Below are positions 45,101 to 52,885 of a stretch of DNA of 64,000 bases, in pieces. Every line of letters starts with the position of its first letter. Position 1 is the stretch's first letter. Under the pieces are notes generated by a model. That model was not told where the DNA came from. It was given only the letters and a program-made list of their open reading frames with translations, and did no database searches. Source of the stretch: Flavobacterium sp. J27 (GTDB taxonomy: Bacteria > Bacteroidota > Bacteroidia > Flavobacteriales > Flavobacteriaceae); the NCBI RefSeq assembly GCF_004303025.1, contig NZ_PJQW01000005.1, positions 126,611 to 190,610 on the forward strand. Reading direction: 5' to 3'. A program made the translations under genes and the position numbers.

Positions 45101-46705
45101 CCATTTACTCCTTTTGCGGGATCTTCTGTACAATTTACTGTTCCTGCTGGCACATATCAATATTATGTAGTAGATGCAAATAATTGTATTGTAGTGGTTT
45201 CTAACGCTATCACTGTTGAACCAGTAATACCAGTAACAGTTACTGTTGACTTAGCAAATGCTTATATTTCATGTAATGGAGGAACAACAACTGTAACAGC
45301 AACTGCATCTAATGGATTAGGAAATTATGTGTATAACATTCTTCCTAACGTAGGAATTCAAACAAGTCCAGGTGTATTTGAAAATGTTCCAGTTGGTACT
45401 TATGTAATTGAAGTAACTGATGGTGATTGTACTGGTACATCGCAATCATTCACAATTACTGAGCCTACTGCTATTAATATTACAACGCAGCAATCTACTG
45501 ATATTACTTGTGCTGATAACCCAACAGATGGTACTATTACTGTAGTAGCTACTGGTGGTACAGGAACTATTCAGTATTCTATATCTTCTGCACCTAATGA
45601 AACTGTTAATTCAGGAGTGTTTACAGATTTAGGTGCTGGAACGTATTTAGTATATATTCAAGATGAGAATGGTTGTACACCACCTCAATCGCCATTAACA
45701 TTCACTATTAATGTTCCACCAACTTTTGAAATTGTTAGTGTTGATCCAGTACCTGAAATATGTTTAGGAGATGGTGGTTCTGTTCAGTTTAGTGTAACGG
45801 GTGGAACTCCAGGAACAACTGGTTATTATGCTTACGAAGGTTCTTCAACACAAACATCTTTAAATGGAGATTTCAGTTTTACGAATTTAGTAGCAGGAGA
45901 TCATTTATTTGTGGTAACTGATGCAAATGGATGTATTATTACTGTTGAATTTACTATAGATGAAGGTGTAGATATTCAAGCTGATTATACTATAGAAACA
46001 ATTTGTGTTAACGATTTACCACAAGCTAATGTTACTATTTTATATAATGATACTGACTTAGCAATTTCTGACTTAACGTTTGATTTGGATAATGGTGCAG
46101 TGGTTCAAGTAGGTAATAATGTATTCCAAAGTGTAAGTAATGGTTCACATACGGTAAGTGTTACACACGCTAATGGTTGTGTACAACAAGTAAGTTTTGC
46201 AATAGCATTGCCTTCAACACCTGTATTGACACTTACTGAAAGTGGGTTAAACCAATTTACTATAAGTACAACAGGAGGTGTTGCACCTTATGAATATACG
46301 ATACTAAATAGTAATGGTGTGGTATTGTATGAAGGGCCAAATACCGTTTATTTTGTAACTTATACAGATACTTATACAGTAATTGTTACTGACGTTAATG
46401 GTTGTACAGACACTAAAACAATCTTCATTGAATTCTTTGATGTTGAAATTCCTGATTATTTTACTCCTGGAGGTGACGGAACAAATGACGGCTGGAGTCC
46501 AAATTATTTAGATAATTATCCAAAAGCTGTTACTTATGTATTTGATAGATATAGTAGAAAAATTATTACTTTACATCCTGGAGAATCATGGGATGGAACG
46601 TATATGGGTAATGAACTTCCTTCAGGTGATTACTGGTATGTATTGAAACTGAATGGGGAAACAGATGCTAGAGAGTTTGTAGGAAATTTCACATTGTATA
46701 GATAA
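36146..46705 (+). CDS. sprB: Giant gliding adhesin SprB
   Basis: A 3519-residue cell-surface adhesin. It has a signal peptide (residues 1-25), a beta-rich N-terminal domain to about 370, and a DUF11-like domain (about 371-510). Dozens of SprB-type repeats follow (CNG...G.I.V...GG..PY.Y...AGTY.V.V.D.NGC) from about residue 810 to 3400. A non-repeat jelly-roll-like segment interrupts them at about 1215-1430. The last about 90 residues (IPDYFTPGGDGTNDGW ... GNFTLYR) form a type B T9SS domain. SprB is moved along the cell surface by the gliding motor in F. johnsoniae, where it is about 6,500 residues, so this form is roughly half as long. SprF is the downstream partner. Confidence 0.93.
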   Translation: MKHKITLLRKIVFLTLFLVSSAIFGQNFVPFALPPAGPSGVQPSFQGLKGNMLQIGNNILNRQSNSQSPNNAYNGTGNNNGTNMQYIDIDGDASTFNSTTADLTIPVANAGCYQIRYAGLYWSGVYNPNNIGNEVDRSKLGDIKFKMPGGNYIDITGSQNIIFDTYTVNQAVSSNNYGYAAYYDVTDLVQSLPDANGTYGVGNIQAGLGDNTSGGWNLIIVYEDPLTTAKNIDIFSGFSNIRSGDPPLDIPISGFNSIPIGPVRAQLGFAALEGDRAYTDDRLRINGTSMTVGTRPANNFFNSTINDINGAYTARNINSSNLLGFDAGIINVANPGNSVIANSATNATIRLETNNDSYVYYMNAFAIEVIQPQINLVKVVRDLAGNDIGNTTVALGQEIYYDLDFQNIGNDDATNFTIVDQLPINVTFLPADIIVPAGVTYTFAPPPSNTLTFTIPNSLVTEFGANYQIRIRVRVAENCYDLRDACSNEITNIAYKTYYSSTSGNIVENQQPSASGIDACLFPTPGATNFIADIDDCTFESEEILCGSSVTLVAGSGYESYQWHSGSPPTAGNVISGATNQSYVATTTGTYSVVNTAPAPCLSIVETFNVIDFNGVAPNPVIPYADQVDICPIDGSELPKIFLCGASDSQLIESGILNAQSIVWEVITGTTLCEDGNPIPPDDPRSPTTCPDTRECVTWGSAGPNGPNFNAVDAGEYRVTITFQNGCFRTYYFNVYKNLFTPTVVATDEICTTPGTITVNGVPPTGYEFSITSATGPWQQNDNVFDNVAAGTYTVYVQQIGGGVGNCLFTIPNVVVNTRDFTVDVIVEDALCNGDKGEIRVQVNNADPQYTYELLLGGNPFDSAGPIDTNDYTFSNLNAGNYTLNVSTTDGCTYTQNITISDPPLLTVSGAVTIPLTCENGEITLYPVGGTPPYIYQISGDPDLYSVPNFVITTAGTYDFTVTDSNNCTAQTTVTIDAIPAPEYTVTYTDVLCNGGATGEIVFNVTNTNGYTILYSINNGGNYYSNPVFSNLVAGTYEALIQYSLNGTVCPINPVAQTITIDEPANAVEASAGVSELAGCGPNGEGMVRITNPQGGSGSYEYSFDGGLTWITSNESYVPAGTHTVCIRDANSTTCTSCYEVTLDPAPQDPTITVDDPDYNCDGTATTTVTVNNNGGNFAYTYLLDGNPNTNTPENVFVNVPCGPHTVTVQYQTLNIPTYSDLLREDFGSGANTTTPGIAAAYCWNNQPYPASTPCGNNTIPGYSTVCGSYTIEDNQYDVTRAIIPNNCNWYPYRDHTQVLTGVPDPNGRFLAINIGSAAGNYGILYSKVINSVLPNQPVLVDLYVANLLNAGVAGADPDFILELVDPSGTVVASQATGIIDNVTDGWQFQTLSLNPGNNTTLTFNIRSGSILYGGNDAAIDDIYVRQEPIACITEVEFPILIDCNQAFTAQITSFSDVSCNGANDGQITIAAQNFDPTNGFYYTITNSSGVVTGPTNSTTSPVTISGLAADTYTIDIQYDLSSTPCTFPFTQTIGQPNALVANAVLSSPATCLNGGTITASASGGTPNYQYELQDGSGNTLVAFSANNVFSNLTPGDYIVVVQDALLCTDPIDVAINIPAPTTPTAIIDPTSDLCYDGTNGATIVVTASGGVAPYTYSINGSTFGTNNTFTVTPGSYTIIVRDDYGCEVTLSTVTIAPELTANAVLTNGLDCSASPDADIDVTINGGTSNFTYEVLFNTVSLGTFPVTGNTFTYTTANAGNYQFIITDAIGCSVTTSTVTVTPLPVLNAPVATQTAFNLCNGDTNGAFTVTASGGLPPYTYDIGSGFTTNNNFTGLTAGTYTVTVMDANSCTQTTTITLTEPDPINFTINETDIQCGASGTEPGSIDVTNVTGGTLPYVYNIDNSTGTFSDTYTAAAGEDYSFAILNFGIYTVEVVDANGCVLVQNNISIASPPNSLDINITFTPVDCTSGGVATVCVNTAVVGGPYHFAIYQDLAPNVPPYPTYPGPEYQDADVSDPTGLCSTFTNLIPGVTYSFIVYDESTNCYYFQTADGPIPTLSNITSTVTPHNVTCTGADDGSVSFTIDGYSGTSVDYQIYLALNNTPVGSLGNVPTPGSGPVTVNNFGTLPPGQYFILFTEIGGTNNGCTQTSVNFTISESAVLLSVTAAVTHNDNLCAEAGQITVTGSNGTPPYSYQIVPAGDPAPTVWPGQTANVFNNLPGGSYDVYIQDANGCIQPFTNVSVPTDTSPDITVTLDPTTLCNPTEGNYSIVVATNVAVGIPPFTYSVDGSAFATQASNPFTISGLNSGTHTVTIRDANGCTETETITIYPPLNTTITPSVAATGNCGVSDGIITVNAAGGSGSYTYTISPNGAPITQSGNVFSNVPAGSYTVTITDNTTGCFITSNVTLEQPTNPSVTNTVIDVTCNGAANGMITINLTGSNPDPVYTYEITAGPVTFPAQTTNVFNNLPAGTYTVVITSGRGCTTTLNIDVNEPAAIVVPAPTVTEFACNAGTNTVNNASIVVSGITGGSGTYINYVFINSATNVVLQSGTNNTYLESNVAGGSYTINVYDNNGCLGTTTATIAPFIQISNPTVSVTNAITCTNTEDITINVTTTGGTPATLVYTVTGYPSNATPYNVTQTNNPNFTGLTIGSYDIFVENATTGCIVQTIHYVFNPNTFIITATVDNNVTCFGGTDGTVSFTFIDQNVTPTNDAGPFSYQILDSGNNVVTSGNSPTAGPFTVNNLAAGVYQLVATLTNSPYCPATTSFTITQPTTALSISTSSTPITCNPGNDGTISAVGSNGWGAPYEYQIQGPGVTPTWSSNAYFTGLGAGTYTVSVRDNIGCVVSSDVTLVNPTPITATISVAPTALLCVGDTNATITVSGTTGGFGSGYLYILNNVTTGNTSAPQTSNIFTNIGAGTYNVTITDSFNCTFTTTDVTITEPADQVEGTLAQIYNPTCQTDAILELTATGGTAPYSYSNSQSGPFTPFAGSSVQFTVPAGTYQYYVVDANNCIVVVSNAITVEPVIPVTVTVDLANAYISCNGGTTTVTATASNGLGNYVYNILPNVGIQTSPGVFENVPVGTYVIEVTDGDCTGTSQSFTITEPTAINITTQQSTDITCADNPTDGTITVVATGGTGTIQYSISSAPNETVNSGVFTDLGAGTYLVYIQDENGCTPPQSPLTFTINVPPTFEIVSVDPVPEICLGDGGSVQFSVTGGTPGTTGYYAYEGSSTQTSLNGDFSFTNLVAGDHLFVVTDANGCIITVEFTIDEGVDIQADYTIETICVNDLPQANVTILYNDTDLAISDLTFDLDNGAVVQVGNNVFQSVSNGSHTVSVTHANGCVQQVSFAIALPSTPVLTLTESGLNQFTISTTGGVAPYEYTILNSNGVVLYEGPNTVYFVTYTDTYTVIVTDVNGCTDTKTIFIEFFDVEIPDYFTPGGDGTNDGWSPNYLDNYPKAVTYVFDRYSRKIITLHPGESWDGTYMGNELPSGDYWYVLKLNGETDAREFVGNFTLYR

Positions 46706-46714
46706 TTAAGAAAA

Positions 46715-46741
46715 CTAAGCCTATTCATAAAATAGGCTTAG
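46715..46741 (+). promoter_or_regulatory. Intra-operon hairpin between sprB and sprF
   Basis: CTAAGCCTATT-CATAA-AATAGGCTTAG, a perfect 11-bp stem. It is not followed by an immediate T run, so it is more likely an mRNA-stability or attenuation element than a full terminator. It lies 21 bp before the sprF ATG. Confidence 0.65.
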
Positions 46742-46761
46742 TCTCAAATAAAAAAATTAAA

Positions 46762-47715
46762 ATGAAAAAAGTAGCCCTATTTTTAATACTATTTGGTTTG
46801 AGCCAATTGCAAGCACAGGAGCTTACAATACCTCAACAAACGCAGTATTTAGCTGATAATCCATTCTCTTTGTCACCTACTTTTGCTGGAATTGGAGACA
46901 ACGCTAGAATTAGATTAAATGGACTTACTCAATGGGTTGGAATAAAAGATGCTCCTATTAACCAATCATTAGCAGCTGATTTTCGTATTGCTGATCGTTC
47001 TGGAGTTGGAATTTTTGCCTACAATGATAAAAACGGTAATACAAGACAGTATGGAGCAAAGTTGTCTTTTGCACAACACTTAATTTTAGATTATGATTCT
47101 GAACAATACTTGTCTTTAGGTATTTCATTCAATTTGAATCATTTTAGAATTGATATAGAAAACTTTAGTAATCAATTAGATCCTGCAATTAACGGAGATA
47201 GAGCTACACAGAATTATAACTTTGATATTGGTTTTTTATACCGTTATAAAGATTTCTTTTTTAGTTATAATGCTTCTAATATTTTAGATAAAAATATTAG
47301 AGAGGTTAACTTCTTAGAACCAGATTTATTATTGAATCACCAAGTTTATTTAGGCACAAAATTAAGAAGAGCTGGATCTACTTTTGAAATTGAACCTTCT
47401 GCTTTAGTTCAATATTATCAAAGTGATGGTCGTTCTACAACAGATTTAAATATTAAGTTTAAAAAACATTTTTATGAAGATTATTTCTGGATTGGAGCTA
47501 CCGCACGTTTCTTAAATGAACAATCTTTAACTCCTGTTACTGTTGGACCAGTTGTAGGTGGTAGAAAAAGCAACTTTTATTTTGGTTATTCATATCAGAT
47601 TAACACAAATGAATTACTATCTTATAATACAGGTACACACATGATAACTATAGGTTTTGATTTCCTACAAAGTTTAAGTAATTGTCCATGTACACAAAAT
47701 AGGATTGTATATTAA
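46762..47715 (+). CDS. sprF: Gliding motility protein SprF, PorP/SprF family
   Basis: A 317-residue outer-membrane barrel protein with signal peptide (QLQAQ). The typical family opening is YLADNPFSLSPTFAGIGD, then WVGIKDAPINQSLAADF, and the C-terminus is strand-rich. In F. johnsoniae SprF is needed for secretion of SprB but not of other T9SS cargo. Placement directly after sprB supports the same pairing here. Confidence 0.92.
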   Translation: MKKVALFLILFGLSQLQAQELTIPQQTQYLADNPFSLSPTFAGIGDNARIRLNGLTQWVGIKDAPINQSLAADFRIADRSGVGIFAYNDKNGNTRQYGAKLSFAQHLILDYDSEQYLSLGISFNLNHFRIDIENFSNQLDPAINGDRATQNYNFDIGFLYRYKDFFFSYNASNILDKNIREVNFLEPDLLLNHQVYLGTKLRRAGSTFEIEPSALVQYYQSDGRSTTDLNIKFKKHFYEDYFWIGATARFLNEQSLTPVTVGPVVGGRKSNFYFGYSYQINTNELLSYNTGTHMITIGFDFLQSLSNCPCTQNRIVY

Positions 47716-47735
47716 AAATATAACAATTACATTTG

Positions 47736-47772
47736 AAGTTTACTATGATTCATTTTGAATTATAGTAAACTT
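47736..47772. terminator. Long hairpin between sprF and pgk
   Basis: Arms AAGTTTACTAT and ATAGTAAACTT extended inward by ATTCA/TGAAT give about 17 pairs with one G-T and a TTT loop. There is no strong T tract after it, so terminator function is likely but not certain. Confidence 0.6.
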
Positions 47773-47797
47773 TAACTATTAAATACATATCTGATAA

Positions 47798-48988
47798 ATG
47801 AAAACACTACAAGACTTTAATTTTAACAATCAAAAAGCTATCATTCGAGTTGATTTTAACGTACCATTAGATGAAAATTTTAATGTAACTGATACAACTA
47901 GAATTGAAGCTGCTAAACCAACAATAGATAAGATTATTGCTGATGGAGGTAGTGTTGTTTTGATGAGTCATTTAGGTAGACCAAAAGGTTTTGATGATCA
48001 ATTTTCATTACGACATATTGTTGTATCAGTTGAAAAAATTCTTGGTCATAAAGTGACTTTTGTTAATGATTGTATTGGGTCCGTTGTGGAAGAGGCAGTA
48101 GCTAGTTTAGATAAAGGTTCTATTTTATTGTTAGAAAACTTACGTTTTTATGGTGAAGAAGAAAAAGGTGATATTCCTTTTGCTGAAAAATTGTCAAAGT
48201 TTGGAGACATATATGTTAATGATGCTTTTGGTACTGCGCATAGAGCTCATGCCTCAACTACAATAATAGCTCAATTCTATCCACATAAAAAGTGCTTCGG
48301 ATTATTATTAGCTAAAGAAATAGATAGTATTAATAAAGTGTTATCAGATTCAGTTAAGCCAGTAACTGCTATTTTAGGTGGTAGCAAAGTTTCTTCAAAA
48401 ATAACAGTAATTGAAAATATACTTGACAAAGTGAATCACATGATTATAGGTGGTGGAATGACGTTTACTTTTGTAAAAGCTTTAGGTGGATCGATTGGTA
48501 ATTCCATATGTGAGGATGATAAACTTGAATTAGCTATTAACATTTTAAAATTAGCAAAAGAGAAAGGTGTGCAAATTCATCTACCTATAGATGTTATTGC
48601 TGCAGACTCTTTTTCTAATGACGCTAATACACAAGTTGTAGATGTAAAAAGTATACCTGATGGCTGGCAAGGTTTAGATGCCGGTCCTAAATCATTAATT
48701 ATATTTGATAGAATTTTAAATGATTCTAAAACTATTTTATGGAATGGTCCTTTAGGCGTATTTGAAATGGATACTTTTTCTAAAGGAACGATAGCATTAG
48801 GTGAATCTATCGCAACAGCTACTAAAAATGGAGCATTTTCATTAGTAGGTGGTGGAGATAGTGTTGCTGCTGTCAAACAGTTTGGTTTAGAACCCAAAAT
48901 GAGTTATGTTTCTACTGGCGGAGGCGCTATGTTAGAAATGTTAGAAGGCAGAGTTCTACCTGGAATTGCTGCAATTTTAAATGAATAA
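47798..48988 (+). CDS. pgk: Phosphoglycerate kinase
   Basis: A 396-residue glycolytic enzyme making ATP and 3-phosphoglycerate from 1,3-bisphosphoglycerate. It shows the N-terminal substrate motif RVDFNVPLD (about residues 19-27), [19 protein letters not shown], then [11 protein letters not shown] and the nucleotide-binding GGGDSVAAV near the C-terminus. Length is normal for bacterial PGK. It is separated from sprF by a long hairpin and probably has its own promoter. Confidence 0.97.
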   Translation: MKTLQDFNFNNQKAIIRVDFNVPLDENFNVTDTTRIEAAKPTIDKIIADGGSVVLMSHLGRPKGFDDQFSLRHIVVSVEKILGHKVTFVNDCIGSVVEEAVASLDKGSILLLENLRFYGEEEKGDIPFAEKLSKFGDIYVNDAFGTAHRAHASTTIIAQFYPHKKCFGLLLAKEIDSINKVLSDSVKPVTAILGGSKVSSKITVIENILDKVNHMIIGGGMTFTFVKALGGSIGNSICEDDKLELAINILKLAKEKGVQIHLPIDVIAADSFSNDANTQVVDVKSIPDGWQGLDAGPKSLIIFDRILNDSKTILWNGPLGVFEMDTFSKGTIALGESIATATKNGAFSLVGGGDSVAAVKQFGLEPKMSYVSTGGGAMLEMLEGRVLPGIAAILNE

Positions 48989-49045
48989 AGGAAACAATAA
49001 TTAGTTATAGTAAATAAAGCCCCCAAATAAACTAAAACTAAAAAA

Positions 49046-50545
49046 ATGAGTAGAAATAAATTTATAGTCGGAACATTCTTGTTGTCAAGTTTAGCTTTTT
49101 CACAAGAATCAAAAAAAGAAGTTGTAGATGCTACTGTATTAAAGACAGTTTATTTAGATTCTATTAAAGCAACTTTTACAAGTCATAATACAAGTAATTG
49201 TATTGATGAAAGATGGTTAGCAGAATTAGCTAATGAAGAAATTTTTGAAGATATGTACGCAGATGTTACAGAAACAGATATTGATTCTACAGTTGCGTTT
49301 GATTTATCTACAGAGGTGTTGAAAAAAAGGCTAAAACGACTGGATGATAAATCACCTTTTAACATTGAATATAATCCTGCGTTAGAAAATGTTATTAAAA
49401 CTTTTTTAAAGAAACGTCAAGGAGCTTATGAACGCTTAATGGCTATTTCTGAGTATTATTTTCCAATGTTTGAGGAACATTTAGCAAAGTATGATGTGCC
49501 TTTGGAAATAAAGTATCTAGCAATCGTTGAATCTGCATTAAATCCTAAAGCTAAATCTAGAGTAGGTGCCACAGGATTATGGCAATTTATGTACCCAACT
49601 GGGAAACAATTTGATTTAGAAGTTAATTCCTTTGTTGATGAAAGATATGATCCTTTAAAAGCTACTGAAGCAGCATGTCAATATCTATCTAGTTTATATC
49701 GTATTTTTGGAGATTGGAGTATGGTTTTAGCATCCTATAATGCTGGTCCAGGAAATGTATCTAAAGCCATTAGACGATCTGGTGGAAGCCAAAATTATTG
49801 GAATATTAGAAAAAATTTACCTAGAGAAACGGCTAATTATGTTCCCGCTTTTTTAGCTACAATGTATATTTATGAATACCATAAAGATCATAAATTTAAG
49901 CCCAAAAAAGCGCCTATTACTTATTTTGAGACTGATACAGTAATGGTTAAACGACGTATTACTTTTGAACAAATTTCGGAATTATTAGATGTTCCTTATG
50001 AACAGATTGTTTTCTTGAATCCAATTTATAAATTAGATATTATACCCTATCAAGAAGATAAAGCACATTTTTTGAGATTACCAAAAGATAAATTAGGTCT
50101 TTTTGTTTCTAATGAAGATAAAATGTATGCTTATGTCGATTATTTAGATTCTTTTAGAGAGAAAACCATTTTACCTGATGTTAATGAAGAAGTAATTGTC
50201 AGTAGTACTAAATATCATAAAATACGTAGTGGAGAAAGTTTAGGTTTAATTGCTTCTAAGTATAATGTTACAATTACCCAATTAAAAAAATGGAATAATT
50301 TAAGAGGTAATTCCATACAAGCAGGAAAAAATTTAAAAATTTTTACATCTGAAAAAGTGGTTTCTAAATCCTATTCAAACTCTAGTAATGCTACTAGTAA
50401 TCAAGTATATAAAGTTAAAAAAGGAGATTCATTATATTCTATAGCAAAGAAATTTCCTGGAATTTCTGCTGATGATATAAAAAAATGGAACGGTATTAGT
50501 GGTAATAATATTAGACCAGGTATGAAACTCAATATTAACGGATAA
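49046..50545 (+). CDS. Lytic murein transglycosylase with two LysM domains (MltD-like)
   Basis: A 499-residue exported protein (signal peptide ending SSLAFSQ). The SLT catalytic domain covers about residues 140-270: IVESALNPKAKSR with the catalytic Glu near 161, GATGLWQFM, and LASYNAGPGNV. Two LysM domains follow at about 393-436 (HKIRSGESLGLIASKYN) and 452-497 (YKVKKGDSLYSIAKK), which bind peptidoglycan. It cleaves glycan strands to 1,6-anhydromuropeptides in the periplasm. The next gene starts 12 bp later, so they form an operon. Confidence 0.93.
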   Translation: MSRNKFIVGTFLLSSLAFSQESKKEVVDATVLKTVYLDSIKATFTSHNTSNCIDERWLAELANEEIFEDMYADVTETDIDSTVAFDLSTEVLKKRLKRLDDKSPFNIEYNPALENVIKTFLKKRQGAYERLMAISEYYFPMFEEHLAKYDVPLEIKYLAIVESALNPKAKSRVGATGLWQFMYPTGKQFDLEVNSFVDERYDPLKATEAACQYLSSLYRIFGDWSMVLASYNAGPGNVSKAIRRSGGSQNYWNIRKNLPRETANYVPAFLATMYIYEYHKDHKFKPKKAPITYFETDTVMVKRRITFEQISELLDVPYEQIVFLNPIYKLDIIPYQEDKAHFLRLPKDKLGLFVSNEDKMYAYVDYLDSFREKTILPDVNEEVIVSSTKYHKIRSGESLGLIASKYNVTITQLKKWNNLRGNSIQAGKNLKIFTSEKVVSKSYSNSSNATSNQVYKVKKGDSLYSIAKKFPGISADDIKKWNGISGNNIRPGMKLNING

Positions 50546-50557
50546 ATAACCACTTAT

Positions 50558-51538
50558 ATGAAACGAATAGTTATTACATTTTTGAGCTTATTACTTTTGA
50601 TTTCTTGTAAAGAATCAGAAGCAGATAAAAAAGCAGTTTTAACAGAATCTAATGGCAAAATTAATAATGTTTCCATCATTATTGATGAAAATTTATGGAA
50701 TGGTGAAATTGGCGATAGCCTAAGGAAAAAATTTGCTGCGCCTGTGGATGGTTTACCTAATGAAGAACCTATGTTTAATTTAAACCAATATCCTACCAAA
50801 ATTTTTGAAGGTTTTGTGAGAAATAGTAGAAATGTAATTGTTGTTGAAAAGTCAAATCAAAGTGGATTTAGTTCCAAAAAGGATGAATTTGCTAAACCGC
50901 AACAAGTATTTTATATTGTGGGTAAAAACAAAGATGAAATTTTGGCCACTTTAGAAAAGAAAGCAAATGAAATTATACAATCTATCAAAGAAGGTGAAAT
51001 TATTGAAAATCAAGTTCGTTTAAAAAAGGCTGCTATCAAAGATCAGAAAGTTCGAGATAAATTTGGAGTTGCTTTGACTATTGGTCATGGTTATAAATAT
51101 GATATGGTTGAAAACAATTTCCTATGGATTAGAAAAGAATTTTCTACGGGTTACAATAGCATATTAGTTTATGAAATGCCAATAAATGTGATTGAAAATG
51201 ATTCTAATGTTGTTAGAAATATTGTTAAGATGCGCGATTCAATCGGGAAACAATTTATTCATGGAACATTAGATAATACTTGGATGGCAACAGAAGAAGA
51301 TTATGCACCTAATTTCTTTAATATTTCAATAGCTGGAAGAAAGACTTATGAAACCAAAGGAGGTTGGTATTTAAAAAATGATTTTATGGCCGGACCTTTT
51401 ATTAATTATGCTATAAAAGACGTAAAAAATAATCGTTTTTTAGTCTTAGAAGGTTTTACATATAACCCCTCTAAATCTAAAAGGGATTTAGTTTTTGAAT
51501 TAGAAGCCATCATAAAGTCGGTTAAGTTTCTAAAATAA
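50558..51538 (+). CDS. DUF4837 family lipoprotein
   Basis: A 326-residue lipoprotein with lipobox LLISC (Cys17). The mature part contains ENLWNGEIGDSLRKKFA and the later NFFNISIAGRKTYETKGGW, which I recognise as the DUF4837 type found in Bacteroidota (quoted in part). Function is unknown. Close coupling to the LysM transglycosylase suggests a cell-envelope role. It ends before a strong terminator. Confidence 0.82.
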   Translation: MKRIVITFLSLLLLISCKESEADKKAVLTESNGKINNVSIIIDENLWNGEIGDSLRKKFAAPVDGLPNEEPMFNLNQYPTKIFEGFVRNSRNVIVVEKSNQSGFSSKKDEFAKPQQVFYIVGKNKDEILATLEKKANEIIQSIKEGEIIENQVRLKKAAIKDQKVRDKFGVALTIGHGYKYDMVENNFLWIRKEFSTGYNSILVYEMPINVIENDSNVVRNIVKMRDSIGKQFIHGTLDNTWMATEEDYAPNFFNISIAGRKTYETKGGWYLKNDFMAGPFINYAIKDVKNNRFLVLEGFTYNPSKSKRDLVFELEAIIKSVKFLK

Positions 51539-51565
51539 ATAGTATTTTTACACTAAAAATATTTT

Positions 51566-51600
51566 AATCTCATTAAACTCTTGTTTAATGAGATTTTTTT
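51566..51600 (+). terminator. Terminator after the DUF4837 gene
   Basis: AATCTCATTAAAC and GTTTAATGAGATT form a 13-bp stem followed by a T run. Confidence 0.9.
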
Positions 51601-51608
51601 AATAGCAT

Positions 51609-52061
51609 ATGACAACAATAATTACATTTAAAATAAAGCGATTTAACGAACTTTCTTTAGACGAACTATATAATTTACTTAAGCTTAGGTCAGAAGTTTT
51701 TGTAGTGGAACAAAACTGTGTTTATTTGGATATAGATGGGAAAGATGATAAAGCTATCCATGTATTAGGCTTTTACAATGATGAAATTGTAGCTTATACA
51801 CGTCTTTTTGATAAAGGATATTATTTTGATGAAGCTTCTATAGGTAGAGTAGTGGTTAGCCCAAAATATAGAGATAAAAAATGGGGTTATCAATTAATGG
51901 AAGTGTCAATTAATGCAGTACAAACATACTTTAATGACACAAAAATTACGATATCTGCTCAGCAATATTTAGCGAAGTTTTATCAATCTTTAGGATTTGA
52001 ACAAACTAGTGAAATGTATTTAGAAGATGATATTCCGCACATTCAAATGAAAAAAAATTAG
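51609..52061 (+). CDS. GNAT family N-acetyltransferase, ElaA-like
   Basis: A 150-residue acetyltransferase. The opening FNELSLDELYNLLKLRSEVFVVEQNC and the acetyl-CoA site IGRVVVSPKYRDKKWGYQLM (Q/RxxG/A type) match the ElaA group of GNAT proteins (parts: LRSEVFVVEQ, GRVVVSPKYR). The acceptor substrate is unknown. Its last 4 bp overlap the convergent OmpA-type gene. Confidence 0.87.
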   Translation: MTTIITFKIKRFNELSLDELYNLLKLRSEVFVVEQNCVYLDIDGKDDKAIHVLGFYNDEIVAYTRLFDKGYYFDEASIGRVVVSPKYRDKKWGYQLMEVSINAVQTYFNDTKITISAQQYLAKFYQSLGFEQTSEMYLEDDIPHIQMKKN

Positions 52062-52885
52062 TTCACTTTGGTAATTACAATCTCAACTCTTCTATCATAT
52101 AGTTGTCCTTTACCTAAAGGTTGACTATTACCGAAACCTTTAGGTGTCATTCGCTCTTTTTTAATTTTTTTCTTAAAGAGATATTCATAGACAACAATAG
52201 CACGATTAATTGATAGTTCTCTTTTTTTTGAATCTCTATCTATGGCTTCTTTTTGGTAGGATGGAATACAACATACATGTCCTTGTATTTCAAAATCAAT
52301 GTTTTTGAACTTATGTAATTGCTTCGCTAAACGATCTAATTCTTTTTTAGCCTCTGGAGATAGTTTACTACTACCTCTGTCAAAAAGTAGTTTTTCTAAG
52401 TAAATTCGATCCCCTGCAATTGGTTGTTCGGGAATGGCATTATAAACACCAGGAATTTTTAAATCTTCAATGGTAACTGGGTTATAATTCACCACCACAT
52501 CAACACGTCTGTTTTTAGAGCGTACTTCAGGAATATTATCTAAGATATCATCATCTATTAAGACACGACCTTTACCTTCTATAGTAATGATGATTTTATT
52601 TTTTATTCCGTTTTCTATAAGCTTATCTTTTACAGCATGTGCTCTATTGGTAGATAATTTAAAATTATAGAGGTCTTTTCCTCTATCGTCACAGTAACCA
52701 AATATCTCAATTGTTTTTATGGAGCTTGTGTCTAATTTTTTAACAAACTGAAGAAGCGAATTCGTTTGTTTCGTTTTTAAATCAAACGTATCAAAATCAA
52801 AATATAAAGAATGTACTTCTTCTTCTTGTGCGTTTATTGCAATAGTGCTTACAATTATAAGAAGAAGTACATACTTTTTCATCAT
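52058..52885 (-). CDS. Exported protein with two OmpA-type peptidoglycan-binding domains
   Basis: A 275-residue protein with a signal peptide (IVSTIAINAQ). It holds two OmpA/MotB-like domains. The first is at about residues 27-130 (YFDFDTFDLK ... IEIFGYCDDRG ... SKNRRVDVVV). The second is at about 160-275 (LLFDRGSSKLSPEAKKEL ... EIQGHVCC ... DRRVEIVI). The second domain has HVCC in place of the usual HTD, so one ligand-binding site may be altered. No barrel is present. The start ATG overlaps the stop of the S41 protease gene by one base. Confidence 0.85.
   Translation of the reverse strand: MMKKYVLLLIIVSTIAINAQEEEVHSLYFDFDTFDLKTKQTNSLLQFVKKLDTSSIKTIEIFGYCDDRGKDLYNFKLSTNRAHAVKDKLIENGIKNKIIITIEGKGRVLIDDDILDNIPEVRSKNRRVDVVVNYNPVTIEDLKIPGVYNAIPEQPIAGDRIYLEKLLFDRGSSKLSPEAKKELDRLAKQLHKFKNIDFEIQGHVCCIPSYQKEAIDRDSKKRELSINRAIVVYEYLFKKKIKKERMTPKGFGNSQPLGKGQLYDRRVEIVITKVN

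Noticed and set aside
36146..46705. Antisense ORFs of 60-84 residues within sprB
   Set aside because: All are Ser/Cys/Thr-rich shadows of the repeat coding sequence with no initiation signals or domains.
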